A DNA stretch of 54,567 nt from Limnohabitans sp. (lineage in GTDB: Bacteria; Bacteroidota; Bacteroidia; Flavobacteriales; Flavobacteriaceae): contig JASGCW010000020.1 in assembly GCA_030053945.1 (NCBI GenBank), forward strand, positions 1 to 54,567, given 5' to 3'. Shown here piece after piece: positions 8,743-17,471 of this stretch; positions within the stretch are counted from its first letter, which is position 1; each line of letters starts with the position of its first letter. Made by a program: the position numbers and the translations under genes. Under the pieces are notes generated by a model. That model saw only the letters and a program-made list of their open reading frames with translations. It was not told the DNA's origin and did no database searches.

Positions 8743-8810
8743 TACTGTGCTAAAATAAATAGGAAAATGATAAATTAATTTATTGAGCATTACCACAAAT
8801 AATCATTTAA

Positions 8811-8842
8811 AACAAAGAGTGTACATAAGCATGCTCTTTGTT
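8811..8842. terminator. Hairpin between convergent DUF2314 and histidine kinase genes
   Basis: Stem AACAAAGAG (8811-8819) with CTCTTTGTT (8834-8842) and a 14-base loop. The T tract is weak on either side, so this is a possible rather than a strong terminator. Nothing else was seen in the 158-base gap. Confidence 0.45.
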
Positions 8843-8900
8843 AGATTATTTAAACAATAGAAAGAAATGTATTCATAAAAATTAGTCAGTATGAAGTATT

Positions 8901-11435
8901 TTAGAAATCTCCATTATTACTAAAACTTGAATGCAGTAGCAAGTCATATAATTTTTCAGTTTCAAAAGGCTTAAAAATAATTCCTGAAAAATATTTATTA
9001 AAATCTTCTTGCGTATCTGCTAAAATATCCGCAGTAATTGCAAAAATAGGAGTCGAACTATTATAATTTTGTGTAGTTCTTATTTTTTTAGAAACTTCAA
9101 GCCCATTCATTTCTGGCATATGAATATCCATAAGAATAAAATCAAATACTTTATTTTCCGCATATTTCAATGCTAATTTACCACTTTCTGCATATTCAGT
9201 TTCAATCTCCCATTTCAATAATAATTTCTTAAGTAAAATTGCATTCATCTTTGTATCATCAACTATCAACGCTTTTTTACCTTTTAACTCGTTATGTTTT
9301 ATAACTTTAAAAATAGATTTTTGAGTTTTCTCTAATTCCAACTCAAAATAAAATTTTGAGCCCTTACCTAATTTACTTTCCACAAAAATCTGGCTATCAT
9401 GCAATTCAATAAGCTTTTTTACAATAGCTAAACCTAAACCTGTTCCTCCTTGTTTTCTAGTTAAATAAGGTTTTAGTTGAGTAAAAGTATTGAAAATTTG
9501 AAAAATATCGGTTTCAGGAATACCCTCCCCTGTATCAGTAATTGCAAAGAAAATCTTATCTTTATTTTCTATACTTTCAATAAGCTTAATTTCTAATTTT
9601 ACCTTCCCTTTTTCGGTAAACTTAATAGCATTACTAATTAAATTATTTAAAATCTGTCCAACCTTTGTCTGGTCAATTAAATAATTAGTATCAGTACTTA
9701 TGTTTGATACGTATCCTAATTCAATATTCTTTTCATTTGCCAATCTATTAAAAACTTCAATGCTGTTTTGGCACAAAAAATTAAGATTAGTTGATGAACA
9801 TTCTAATTTAGAATTATTCGTATCCAATTTATTAAAGTCTAAAACGTCATTAACAATATTAATCAAATTATTTGAAGCAAACTTTAAGTTATTAAGCATA
9901 ATTTTTCCTTCTTTTGAAACTTCATCATCTAAAAGTGAAATAGTGGAAGTAATAGCATTACTAATTAAATTATTTAAAATCTGTCCAACCTTTGTCTGGT
10001 CAATTAAATAATTAGTATCAGTACTTATGTTTGATACGTATCCTAATTCAATATTCTTTTCATTTGCCAATCTATTAAAAACTTCAATGCTGTTTTGGCA
10101 CAAAAAATTAAGATTAGTTGATGAACATTCTAATTTAGAATTATTCGTATCCAATTTATTAAAGTCTAAAACGTCATTAACAATATTAATCAAATTATTT
10201 GAAGCAAACTTTAAGTTATTAAGCATAATTTTTCCTTCTTTTGAAACTTCATCATCTAAAAGTGAAATAGTGGAAGTAATAGCATTTAGAGGAGTTCGAA
10301 TTTCATGACTCATTATTGATAAAAATTCTTGCTTTTTTCTATAATTCTCTAATTCGTCTCGATTTTGTTTTTTTAACAATTCTTGTTTTTGCTTTTGAAG
10401 TTCGGCTTTTTTTTCAAGCGACTTCTTTTTATCAATCATTTCATAATTCTCAATAACTTTAAGTGTCTGAGAATTAATTACTGACTCTTTCTCCTTTAAA
10501 TGTTGTTCTAAATAATGAAGTGCTTTTTCTGAATTTTCTTCTTTTTTATAAATCAAATAAATAAGTTTGTTCAACTTAATAGTTGACATTGATAATTTTA
10601 GAGAATTCGCTAAATCATACCCTTTAAGTGCGTATTCTAATGCTTTTTTTAGATCATTCATCTTTAAATACAATTCGCCTAACTTGGTATAAGTCATAGT
10701 TATACCAGTATTTTCTCCCATTTTTTGATGAATTTCTAAAGCCTTAAAAAAGAAATCTTCCGCTTTTATGTTTTCATTTAGCTGACTATAAACTTTAGCT
10801 TTACCATATAATGCATATGCCATTCCACGAATGTCATTGGTTTGTTTTTTTAACTTAATTGATTCATTTATCAATTTCATTGCAAAACCTAACCTTCCAT
10901 TTTTAACTAAAATACCAGAAACATTATTGTAAACATTAGACACTAAATTACTATCATTGATTTTTTTAGCATTTTTTACTGCATTTTTATAAACGGTAAA
11001 TGCATTAGATGTATCACCAATAAATTCATATATTGTTCCTAAAGATTTTTCGGTACGCGACTGATTATAAAAATCATTATGTTTTCTGTAAATTTTTAAT
11101 GCCTCTGTAAAGTTTATGAGCCCCAAATGATATTCATTAGTTTTATAATAAACACCTGCTAAACTATATTGAGCATCCGCTAAACCCTTTTCATCATTTA
11201 ATTCAAAAAAAATTGAAATAGATTTTTTAGCATATTGAGTTGCTAATTCCATCTCACCAACTACCATTTTGTATAATGCCAATTGACTTAAACTTTTAGC
11301 TATAAGCGGTTTATTATTACTTTCTTCAGAAAGTAATAATGCTTGCTGTGTAATCTCAATACTTTTAGATAAACTATTTATACGTATAGAATGAGCATCA
11401 GACAAAAGCTTTTCGATTTCAAAGATTTCATTCAT
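8901..11435 (-). CDS. TPR-containing hybrid sensor histidine kinase with internal 109-residue duplication
   Basis: 844 residues, soluble, no signal peptide or membrane segment. Residues ~1-315 are tetratricopeptide repeats, ~320-370 a Lys/Glu/Gln-rich coiled coil. The HisKA H-box [12 protein letters not shown] has the phosphoacceptor His377. The ATPase domain has the N-box (NNLISNAIKF, Asn602), DTGEGIP and [13 protein letters not shown]. The C-terminal receiver (~720-840) has FILMDIHMPEMNG with the phospho-acceptor Asp. Residues 384-492 are repeated exactly as 493-601, so the second half of the dimerisation helix through the start of the N-box occurs twice; the H-box does not. The presumed ancestral protein would be 735 residues. 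Family members are intracellular hybrid kinases; the signal and the effect of the duplication are unknown. Confidence 0.88.
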   Translation of the reverse strand: MNEIFEIEKLLSDAHSIRINSLSKSIEITQQALLLSEESNNKPLIAKSLSQLALYKMVVGEMELATQYAKKSISIFFELNDEKGLADAQYSLAGVYYKTNEYHLGLINFTEALKIYRKHNDFYNQSRTEKSLGTIYEFIGDTSNAFTVYKNAVKNAKKINDSNLVSNVYNNVSGILVKNGRLGFAMKLINESIKLKKQTNDIRGMAYALYGKAKVYSQLNENIKAEDFFFKALEIHQKMGENTGITMTYTKLGELYLKMNDLKKALEYALKGYDLANSLKLSMSTIKLNKLIYLIYKKEENSEKALHYLEQHLKEKESVINSQTLKVIENYEMIDKKKSLEKKAELQKQKQELLKKQNRDELENYRKKQEFLSIMSHEIRTPLNAITSTISLLDDEVSKEGKIMLNNLKFASNNLINIVNDVLDFNKLDTNNSKLECSSTNLNFLCQNSIEVFNRLANEKNIELGYVSNISTDTNYLIDQTKVGQILNNLISNAITSTISLLDDEVSKEGKIMLNNLKFASNNLINIVNDVLDFNKLDTNNSKLECSSTNLNFLCQNSIEVFNRLANEKNIELGYVSNISTDTNYLIDQTKVGQILNNLISNAIKFTEKGKVKLEIKLIESIENKDKIFFAITDTGEGIPETDIFQIFNTFTQLKPYLTRKQGGTGLGLAIVKKLIELHDSQIFVESKLGKGSKFYFELELEKTQKSIFKVIKHNELKGKKALIVDDTKMNAILLKKLLLKWEIETEYAESGKLALKYAENKVFDFILMDIHMPEMNGLEVSKKIRTTQNYNSSTPIFAITADILADTQEDFNKYFSGIIFKPFETEKLYDLLLHSSFSNNGDF
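9624..10277. repeat. Perfect 327-bp in-frame tandem duplication inside the histidine kinase gene
   Basis: Bases 9624-9950 and 9951-10277 are identical by eye, with an offset of exactly 327 (109 codons). The 10-mer TAATAGCATT occurs at both outer edges (9623-9632 and 10277-10286) and at the junction (9950-9959). It encodes the Asn-Ala-Ile shared by the H-box end (PLNAI) and the N-box (SNAI). This is what unequal exchange or slippage at a short direct repeat would leave. The absence of differences means it is very recent, or is an assembly artefact. Confidence 0.97.
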
Positions 11436-11508
11436 AAAATTTATGCTTAAAACATCAAGAGAGTTACACTTTATAAATATATGACTAAAATTTAAATCAA
11501 AAAAAATA

Positions 11509-11542
11509 ATATCCCCTAATGAATGAATTCATTAGGGGATAT
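11509..11542 (-). terminator. Terminator of the PF14905 receptor gene
   Basis: A 15-bp perfect stem (11509-11523 with 11528-11542) closes a 4-base loop. On the minus strand it runs into a long U tract (A run 11494-11506). It separates the receptor gene from the kinase gene downstream. Confidence 0.9.
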
Positions 11543-11574
11543 AGTCAGCTAAAATATTGATAAACAAATTACAT

Positions 11575-13722
11575 CTAATTTCCTATAATACCTCCATTCT
11601 CCTCTTTCTTCTCCTTATTAAGCATATTAGGTGCTTCTTTTGCTAACTTATTCTTAGTTGGCAATTTATAATTGATGCTAAATCCAAAACGGCGTGTATC
11701 ATATTTATTATATAGTGATATAGGAGTTGCATATGAACTAAACACCATTCTATTCGTATTTAAAATATCATCAAAGTTTACGGAAACAGTCAACTGGTTT
11801 TGCAAAAATTTCTTAGAAAAACTCACGTCTAAACTTTCATTAAAAGTCTTTTGTGCTACAAAATATTGAAAGTTTCCACCAGAAGTAAGATGACTATAAT
11901 TAACAACAAATTTTATATCTGATGGTAAAATTATTTGTGACATAAAATTAAGAATCCAAAACGATTTTGCATCTACTTCAGGGATTTGATGTAACTGGCG
12001 TCCAGCATACACATACAAAAAGTTTATCTTATCTGGATTAACACCTCCTTGAGAGGTCATTTTCATTGTTTCTTTCAATCCTTTAGTGAACAACATATAC
12101 GGTATAGGAAAACCCATATTTAAAGTATGAATCTTCATTTCAGGCACATTGATGTTTTCATTAGATACTAAATTACCATTTGAAGTAATTCTTGTTACTA
12201 CTTGATTCTTTGCTGAACTTAAACTATATCCTACAAATGCATAATCAAAAGCACTCATCTTTGCTTCATAGTTATTAAAAATTGTAGGTTGCAACTGAGG
12301 GTTACCTGCATAATTAACATTCGGGTTTTGGTAATTTGTATTATTAGGATTTAATACTGAGGTACTTGGCAACGTAATTTTATTATTATAATTCACACTA
12401 AAATAAATTCCTTTGGTAAAATTATATTGTGCACTTGCATTAGGAAATATTCTATACTGTTTAAACGGAATCAAATCACCAGAAGTTGTCTTTCCTGAAA
12501 TATCATAGTCTTCTCCTCTAGCACCAACTATAAAGTCAAATTTCTTCAAGGTAGCTTGTAATTCTAAATAGGTAGCCGCAGTTCTACGACGGTAATTCAA
12601 ATTCGCAATTCCTTTATTTTTTGTATCAAAGAACATCTCTTCATATAAAGTTCCGAAACTAATTTTTCCGTCATCAAGGATTTTTAACGATTGTGAATAA
12701 TCTGCTTTAAAGTTAAATAGATTTTGATCTGAACTATTATCTAAAGTTGGCACATTATAGGTAATAGAGTTCAAAGCAAAATTTGTATTGAACTTATTAT
12801 AGTTAAAAGCAAAATCTAATTTTTTAGTTTTATCATTAAATCGTTTTTGATAAGTAGCTACAGCATCTTGACGTATTGATTTTGTGTCTCCTTTATCAAA
12901 AGTTTCGAATGTTTGAGAGCTTGGTAATGTACCAAAAGCTTTTGTATAACTATTGTTTTTATTATAAATCACATCATAATTTAATAATAACCTATCCAAA
13001 CCTAAATCAAAAGTTAAAGCAGATTTTGCGAATGTATTTCTGTTTACTCTATCGGCATCATTTTTTGTTAAAATTGTTGCTAAATTATTTTCGGTTTTAG
13101 TCACATCACTCCACATACCTCGTTCCATATAATTTTGACCAATGTTTAATTGCCAACCAAAAAGTTTATTTTTCGAATTCAACAATAAACTGTTATTAGT
13201 ACGAAAACGAAGTTTCTCATAACTTGTAGCATTTGTACTATTTGTATAAGTAGCACTAAGGTAATTTTTAGCTTTCTTATTAGTAATGATATTCAAAATA
13301 GCACCTCCAGAAGTGGCTGGAAATTCGGCACCTGGTTGTGTGATAACTTCAATTCTTTCTACCGAATTTGCAGGCATACCTTCTAGAAACGAATTCAGTT
13401 CATTAGAAGATATATTCAACGGACGACCATCCATATAAACATCAAGCTGCTTTCCTTGATACATTATTCCTGCTAAGTCAGAAGCTACTAATCCGGGTAA
13501 TTTTTTAATACCTTCTAATACAGATCCCGAATTAAGATGCGATTGACTTGAAATTTCAAAAATTGTACGATCTGGTTTTTGCTCTACGGCTTTTCTTTGG
13601 CTTACAACAGAAATCTCATTCAGTTGCTTGGCTTTATCTGCTGAATTTTGAGTTTTTTCTTGGGCTTTTAAAGACATAATTCCAGACAAACATAAAACTG
13701 GAATAATTATTTTTGTTTTCAT
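11575..13722 (-). CDS. Outer-membrane beta-barrel receptor, PF14905 type, without carboxypeptidase-like N-domain
   Basis: 715 residues from the ATG at 13722; a longer reading from 13752 adds ten residues ahead of a clear signal peptide (MKTKIIIPVLCLSGIMSLKAQ), so I reject it. After the signal, a short linker with KQLNEISVVSQRK, resembling the conserved pre-plug segment, leads straight into a plug domain (VYMDGRPLNISSNELNSFL, IEVITQPGAEFPATSGGAIL). The rest is a large barrel of alternating Asn- and aromatic-rich strands. The N-terminal beta-sandwich found in many Bacteroidota TonB-dependent receptors is missing. There is no SusD partner nearby and the substrate is unknown. The chain continues past the last aromatic strand (FSINYKL) into a basic tail ending ENGGIIGN. 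Confidence 0.85.
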   Translation of the reverse strand: MKTKIIIPVLCLSGIMSLKAQEKTQNSADKAKQLNEISVVSQRKAVEQKPDRTIFEISSQSHLNSGSVLEGIKKLPGLVASDLAGIMYQGKQLDVYMDGRPLNISSNELNSFLEGMPANSVERIEVITQPGAEFPATSGGAILNIITNKKAKNYLSATYTNSTNATSYEKLRFRTNNSLLLNSKNKLFGWQLNIGQNYMERGMWSDVTKTENNLATILTKNDADRVNRNTFAKSALTFDLGLDRLLLNYDVIYNKNNSYTKAFGTLPSSQTFETFDKGDTKSIRQDAVATYQKRFNDKTKKLDFAFNYNKFNTNFALNSITYNVPTLDNSSDQNLFNFKADYSQSLKILDDGKISFGTLYEEMFFDTKNKGIANLNYRRRTAATYLELQATLKKFDFIVGARGEDYDISGKTTSGDLIPFKQYRIFPNASAQYNFTKGIYFSVNYNNKITLPSTSVLNPNNTNYQNPNVNYAGNPQLQPTIFNNYEAKMSAFDYAFVGYSLSSAKNQVVTRITSNGNLVSNENINVPEMKIHTLNMGFPIPYMLFTKGLKETMKMTSQGGVNPDKINFLYVYAGRQLHQIPEVDAKSFWILNFMSQIILPSDIKFVVNYSHLTSGGNFQYFVAQKTFNESLDVSFSKKFLQNQLTVSVNFDDILNTNRMVFSSYATPISLYNKYDTRRFGFSINYKLPTKNKLAKEAPNMLNKEKKEENGGIIGN

Positions 13723-13862
13723 TATTGTAATTAATTTCAATAATAGACACACTTTTCAATCTTTTGTTACAAAAAAAAAGAAAAAATGATAAAAGATATT
13801 TTTTTAATTAAACCTTTATAAAAAAACAATGTCATATAACTAAACAATTAAAACAAAAAATT

Positions 13863-14660
13863 ATGAAAACCTATTTAGCATCCTTATTTCTTGTGTTAGG
13901 AATTTCAACAGGAATTGCGCAAGAAAATGACACACCAGAGTTCAATGGCGATAATTTTAGTCTAGAAGGTGCTCTAGCAATGTTTAAAAGATCAGCCTCT
14001 TTAGAAAGTTTTGAAAAAGCTATTAATGAAGAAAATAACAATGTTAATAATCTCGATTTAAATAATGATGGGGATATAGACTACATCACGGTAGAAGACA
14101 TTATGGAGGGGACTAACCACGTTGTTGTATTAAGTGCACAATTAGGAGATAATGAAAAACAAGATGTCGCGACTATAAATATCGAAAAAACAGGAAACGA
14201 AGAAGCACATTTACAAATCCTAGGTGATGAAGATTTGTATGATGAAAATACTGTTGCAGAACCTTTTGATGTTGAAGAAAAAGCTATTGAAGGGAAAGGT
14301 CCTAGCGCTATAGAAGTTATTCCTACAAGAATAATTGTGAATGTTTGGGGATGGCCTTGTGTGCGTTTTGTATATGCTCCAAGTTATAGAGTATGGGTTT
14401 CTCCATTCCGTTGGGCAAACTACCCACGTTGGTGGAGACCTTGGAAACCATACCGTCACTCTATTTTCATTGGTAAATGTGCACCACATAGAGTGTATTT
14501 CCATAGAACTCGTAAAGTAATCATAAAACACGGTTTTTATAGTTCAAGAAGAAAATCATCAACTATAATAGTTAAAAACCGTAGAGGTACTACTGTAATC
14601 CGTAAAGGAAGAGGTGGAAGAGTAAGAGCTGTTCATTATGGTGGCGGAAGAAGAAGATAA
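13863..14660 (+). CDS. Secreted protein with acidic N-terminal half and very basic C-terminal half
   Basis: 265 residues with a signal peptide (cleavage probably after GIAQ). Mature residues ~20-140 are acidic and contain an EF-hand/dockerin-like calcium loop, DLNNDGDIDYITVED. Residues ~150-205 are rich in Trp, Pro and Arg (VWGWPCVRFVYAPSYRVWVSPFRW). The last ~60 residues are strongly basic, ending in Gly-Arg repeats (GRGGRVRAVHYGGGRRR). I recognise this only as a lineage-restricted Flavobacteriaceae hypothetical. The basic tail could bind polyanions such as LPS, DNA or polysaccharide; that is inference. It is a single gene with its own terminator. Confidence 0.85.
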   Translation: MKTYLASLFLVLGISTGIAQENDTPEFNGDNFSLEGALAMFKRSASLESFEKAINEENNNVNNLDLNNDGDIDYITVEDIMEGTNHVVVLSAQLGDNEKQDVATINIEKTGNEEAHLQILGDEDLYDENTVAEPFDVEEKAIEGKGPSAIEVIPTRIIVNVWGWPCVRFVYAPSYRVWVSPFRWANYPRWWRPWKPYRHSIFIGKCAPHRVYFHRTRKVIIKHGFYSSRRKSSTIIVKNRRGTTVIRKGRGGRVRAVHYGGGRRR

Positions 14661-14665
14661 ATTTT

Positions 14666-14696
14666 AAAACGTTCGAAATTTTCGGACGTTTTTTTT
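14666..14696 (+). terminator. Terminator after the basic-tail secreted protein gene
   Basis: A 12-bp stem with one or two G-T wobbles (14666-14677 with 14681-14692) is followed by a T run to 14696. Confidence 0.85.
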
Positions 14697-14741
14697 AAAA
14701 CCAATTTTATTTGTTAGAGTCTAACTTTAAAATATTTCTTT

Positions 14742-16127
14742 ATGAAAAAATCAACTCTTTGGTCATTACGTCTAGGCTTTTCTGGTAAGCAAAGTGAAAT
14801 TATTAATTCTTATGGTTTGGAGAATTTCTTAAACAATTCTTTTGAAAATAAAATTGATTATTCGATACCAACATTTTTAAACGAAAGTCCACAAAGTCTT
14901 ACTGAGCTTCGAGAAAGAAGAAAAACTTTAAAAGAATTAAGTCCGGAAGAAGCTAAACAGATGATTGTAAAAGAAGCTAAAATTTCTAATGAAATGAAAG
15001 CCTGGTGGATTGATAAAATGTTAGTAGAAAAATATCCTTTAAGAGAAAAAATGACCTGTTTTTGGCACAATCATTTTGTGGCAACATTTCAAAAAGTGAA
15101 AGTGAATCATTGGATATTTCAATATAACCAAATGCTACGTGAAAATGCTTTCGGGAATTTTAAAGATTTGACTAAAAAGGTACTTAAAAGTAATGCGATG
15201 GTTCGTTATCTTGATAATGTAGATAATAAAAAAGATAAAATCAATGAGAATTTAAGCCGCGAATTACTAGAACTTTTCACATTAGGGATTGGCAATTATA
15301 CTGAAAATGACATTAAAAATGGAGCTAAAGCACTTGCAGGTTTAGGAATTGGACAAACCGAGGCAATGTATCGACCTGCGTTTGAAAACAATGACACAAT
15401 CACTTATCTAGGAAAAACTGGAAAATTTAAAGCAGATGATTTAGTAGATATCATTTTTGAACAGAGAAATATTCCGTATTTCATAACAAGAAAAATTTTA
15501 CAGTGGTTTATTTACGATGAGCCAAAAGAAGAATTAGTTAAATATTATGGTGATTATTTTAGAAAAGTAAACTTTGAAGTAAAACTACTTTTAACGAAAA
15601 TTTTTACAGAAGAATATCATAAAGATAATTCAGGAAGTAAAATCAAAAACCCATTAGAATACAGTTTGCAGCTAATATCTGAGCTTGAAATCACATTACA
15701 TAATAATAAAACTTTGGTGTTCTTTCTAAAAGAACAAGGAATGGATTTACTTAACCAACCTAATGTAAAGGGTTGGGAAGGTGGAAAATCTTGGCTTACT
15801 TCTCAAATTTATTTACAACGCAATAATGTAGCCGATTTGCTTTGTAATGGTAAAACCATTAATAGAAAAATGTTGAATCAACAGGATAATAATACTAAAG
15901 CGGAACTTGAAACTATTCCAGTTCATCTCGATTGGAAAAAAGGGACTAATAAAGATATTATTAAACAGCTTACCGACAGATTACTTTTTACAGTAGATGA
16001 ATCCAATCAAAAAGATTTTGAATCCATTTTAAAATATGACTTCAATTGTGAAGCACCTAACGCAGAAAAAGCCATGTTACGATTATTTAATTCAATCGTC
16101 AAAACTCCTGAATTTCAGTTGATCTGA
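14742..16127 (+). CDS. DUF1800 domain-containing protein
   Basis: 461 residues matching DUF1800: an opening GFSGKQSEII-type segment, the family hallmark LREKMTCFWHNHFVAT (about residues 95-112), LSRELLELFTLGIGNYTENDIKNGAKALAG, and a C-terminal ...TPEFQLI. Function is not established; the family is strongly associated with DUF1501 proteins, as here. No signal peptide is obvious. The ATG at 14742 gives the usual length. It probably forms a two-gene unit with the DUF1501 gene, although a repeat-bearing spacer of 89 bases lies between them. Confidence 0.93.
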   Translation: MKKSTLWSLRLGFSGKQSEIINSYGLENFLNNSFENKIDYSIPTFLNESPQSLTELRERRKTLKELSPEEAKQMIVKEAKISNEMKAWWIDKMLVEKYPLREKMTCFWHNHFVATFQKVKVNHWIFQYNQMLRENAFGNFKDLTKKVLKSNAMVRYLDNVDNKKDKINENLSRELLELFTLGIGNYTENDIKNGAKALAGLGIGQTEAMYRPAFENNDTITYLGKTGKFKADDLVDIIFEQRNIPYFITRKILQWFIYDEPKEELVKYYGDYFRKVNFEVKLLLTKIFTEEYHKDNSGSKIKNPLEYSLQLISELEITLHNNKTLVFFLKEQGMDLLNQPNVKGWEGGKSWLTSQIYLQRNNVADLLCNGKTINRKMLNQQDNNTKAELETIPVHLDWKKGTNKDIIKQLTDRLLFTVDESNQKDFESILKYDFNCEAPNAEKAMLRLFNSIVKTPEFQLI

Positions 16128-16216
16128 CTGGTGTTAGGTGATGGTACTTCGACAAGCTCAGTAACCTTTGGAAGATGGATGATGGGTGACGTAACTTGAA
16201 ACTAAAAACTTAAAAA
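16128..16216. repeat. Intergenic copy of a dispersed repeat between DUF1800 and DUF1501 genes
   Basis: The spacer contains GGTGATGGTACTTCGAC (16137-16153), followed by AAGCTCAGT and, further on, GGAAGATGG. The same blocks in the same order recur near the window's right end at 54464-54530, with one mismatch in the 17-mer. Both copies are non-coding. This indicates a dispersed intergenic repeat family; its full extent needs the whole genome. Confidence 0.7.
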
Positions 16217-17389
16217 ATGAACAGAAGACAATTTTTATCGCTTACAGGGACATACACTGGTGGGATGCTGGTGTTACCTGATTTTTTATATGCTTTTGGG
16301 TCACAACAAAATTCAAATCTAATTGTTGGTGAACAATGTTTAGTTTTTATTCAACTAAATGGTGGAAATGACGGACTGAATACGTTTGTTCCTTTTGAGG
16401 ATCCAAATTATTATTATAACCGCCCAAAAATTGCACTTTCAAAAGATGAAGTCATCGGTAAAAACAATGGAATGGCATTTCATCCTGCATTAAAATCATT
16501 TGCCCAAATACAACAAAATGGTGATTTAACAGTCATTCAAAATGTAGGTTATCCTGAACCGAATCGTTCACATTTTCGCAGCCAAGAAATTTGGCAAACA
16601 GCTTCAGCTTCAAATCAGTACATCAATGAAGGTTGGTTAGGTCGCTATTTAGATTTACAATGCAAAGACCACACTCCTACTGCAGGAATTAACATTGATA
16701 CTATCGATAATTTAGCTTTAAAAGGGAACGAGCCTAATTCAATTACTGTAAAAGATCCTAATCGATTTAAAAGCAAAAACGAATCTGATGAAGGAGTCAA
16801 ATTATCTAATAATCCACAATTAGATTTTGTACGAAAAATTGCCAATTCGGTTACAGAAGGGGCAGATGAAATTCAAAAAGCATTATCACAATCAACCACT
16901 CAAAATACTTATCCTAAAACTGGATTAGCAAAAAATTTAGAGTGGATTGCAAGATTAATAAAAGGGAATTTGAATTCTAAAGTGTACTACAGTTCCTTAG
17001 GAGGTTTTGACACTCACGACAATCAATTAGCTATACATAAAAATAAATTAACCGAACTAAATGATGCGATTTTTAGTTTTTATACGGATTTGAAAGCAGC
17101 TAAACTACTTCAAAATGTTACTATTGTTGTTTTTTCAGAATTTGGAAGAAGAGTAAAAGACAATGGCAACGGAACAGATCACGGAGCGGCAGCACCTATG
17201 TTCATTATTGGAGGAAATAACAAAGGGAAAGTCCTTGGTAAAAATCCAGATTTAACAAATCTCGATAATGGCGACTTAAAATTTGAAACTGATTTTAGAA
17301 GTGTTTATGCAACATTACTTCAACAGAAATTAAATTTTGAGACAAGTAAAATTGGAATTCTGAATAAGGCATTAACTACAATTTTTTAA
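16217..17389 (+). CDS. DUF1501 domain-containing protein (probable Tat substrate)
   Basis: 390 residues. The N terminus MNRRQFLSLTGTYTGGMLVLP is a twin-arginine-like signal. The mature part shows DUF1501 hallmarks: FIQLNGGNDGLNTFVPFEDPNYY, FHPALKSF, NRSHFRSQEIWQTA, SSLGGFDTHDNQ, FSEFGRRVKDNGNGTDHGAAAPMFIIGG. These Asp, His and Gly positions recall the alkaline-phosphatase/sulfatase fold, to which the family is related, so a metal-dependent hydrolase in the periplasm is plausible. The partner is the DUF1800 protein just upstream. Its terminator is shared with the convergent lipoprotein gene. Confidence 0.93.
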   Translation: MNRRQFLSLTGTYTGGMLVLPDFLYAFGSQQNSNLIVGEQCLVFIQLNGGNDGLNTFVPFEDPNYYYNRPKIALSKDEVIGKNNGMAFHPALKSFAQIQQNGDLTVIQNVGYPEPNRSHFRSQEIWQTASASNQYINEGWLGRYLDLQCKDHTPTAGINIDTIDNLALKGNEPNSITVKDPNRFKSKNESDEGVKLSNNPQLDFVRKIANSVTEGADEIQKALSQSTTQNTYPKTGLAKNLEWIARLIKGNLNSKVYYSSLGGFDTHDNQLAIHKNKLTELNDAIFSFYTDLKAAKLLQNVTIVVFSEFGRRVKDNGNGTDHGAAAPMFIIGGNNKGKVLGKNPDLTNLDNGDLKFETDFRSVYATLLQQKLNFETSKIGILNKALTTIF

Positions 17390-17394
17390 AAAAC

Positions 17395-17424
17395 AAAGCC
17401 TCAAAAATATTCTTTTGAGGCTTT
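17395..17424. terminator. Bidirectional terminator between convergent genes
   Basis: A 12-bp perfect stem, AAAGCCTCAAAA with TTTTGAGGCTTT, and a 6-base loop. It serves the DUF1501 gene (plus) and the lipoprotein gene (minus). Confidence 0.85.
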
Positions 17425-17471
17425 AAAAATCTAATTTGTAATATTTCAAGATTACTCTTAAATGGTTTAAA

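Noticed and set aside
9700..10308. Two identical plus-strand ORFs (9700-10011 and 10027-10308) antisense to the kinase
   Set aside because: They encode the same peptide only because the kinase gene is duplicated there. They have no promoter, start context or family match.
11575..13722. SusC-like glycan receptor / polysaccharide utilisation locus
   Set aside because: No SusD-like lipoprotein, glycoside hydrolase or anti-sigma factor is adjacent to either receptor, and the proteins fit the PF14905 type better.
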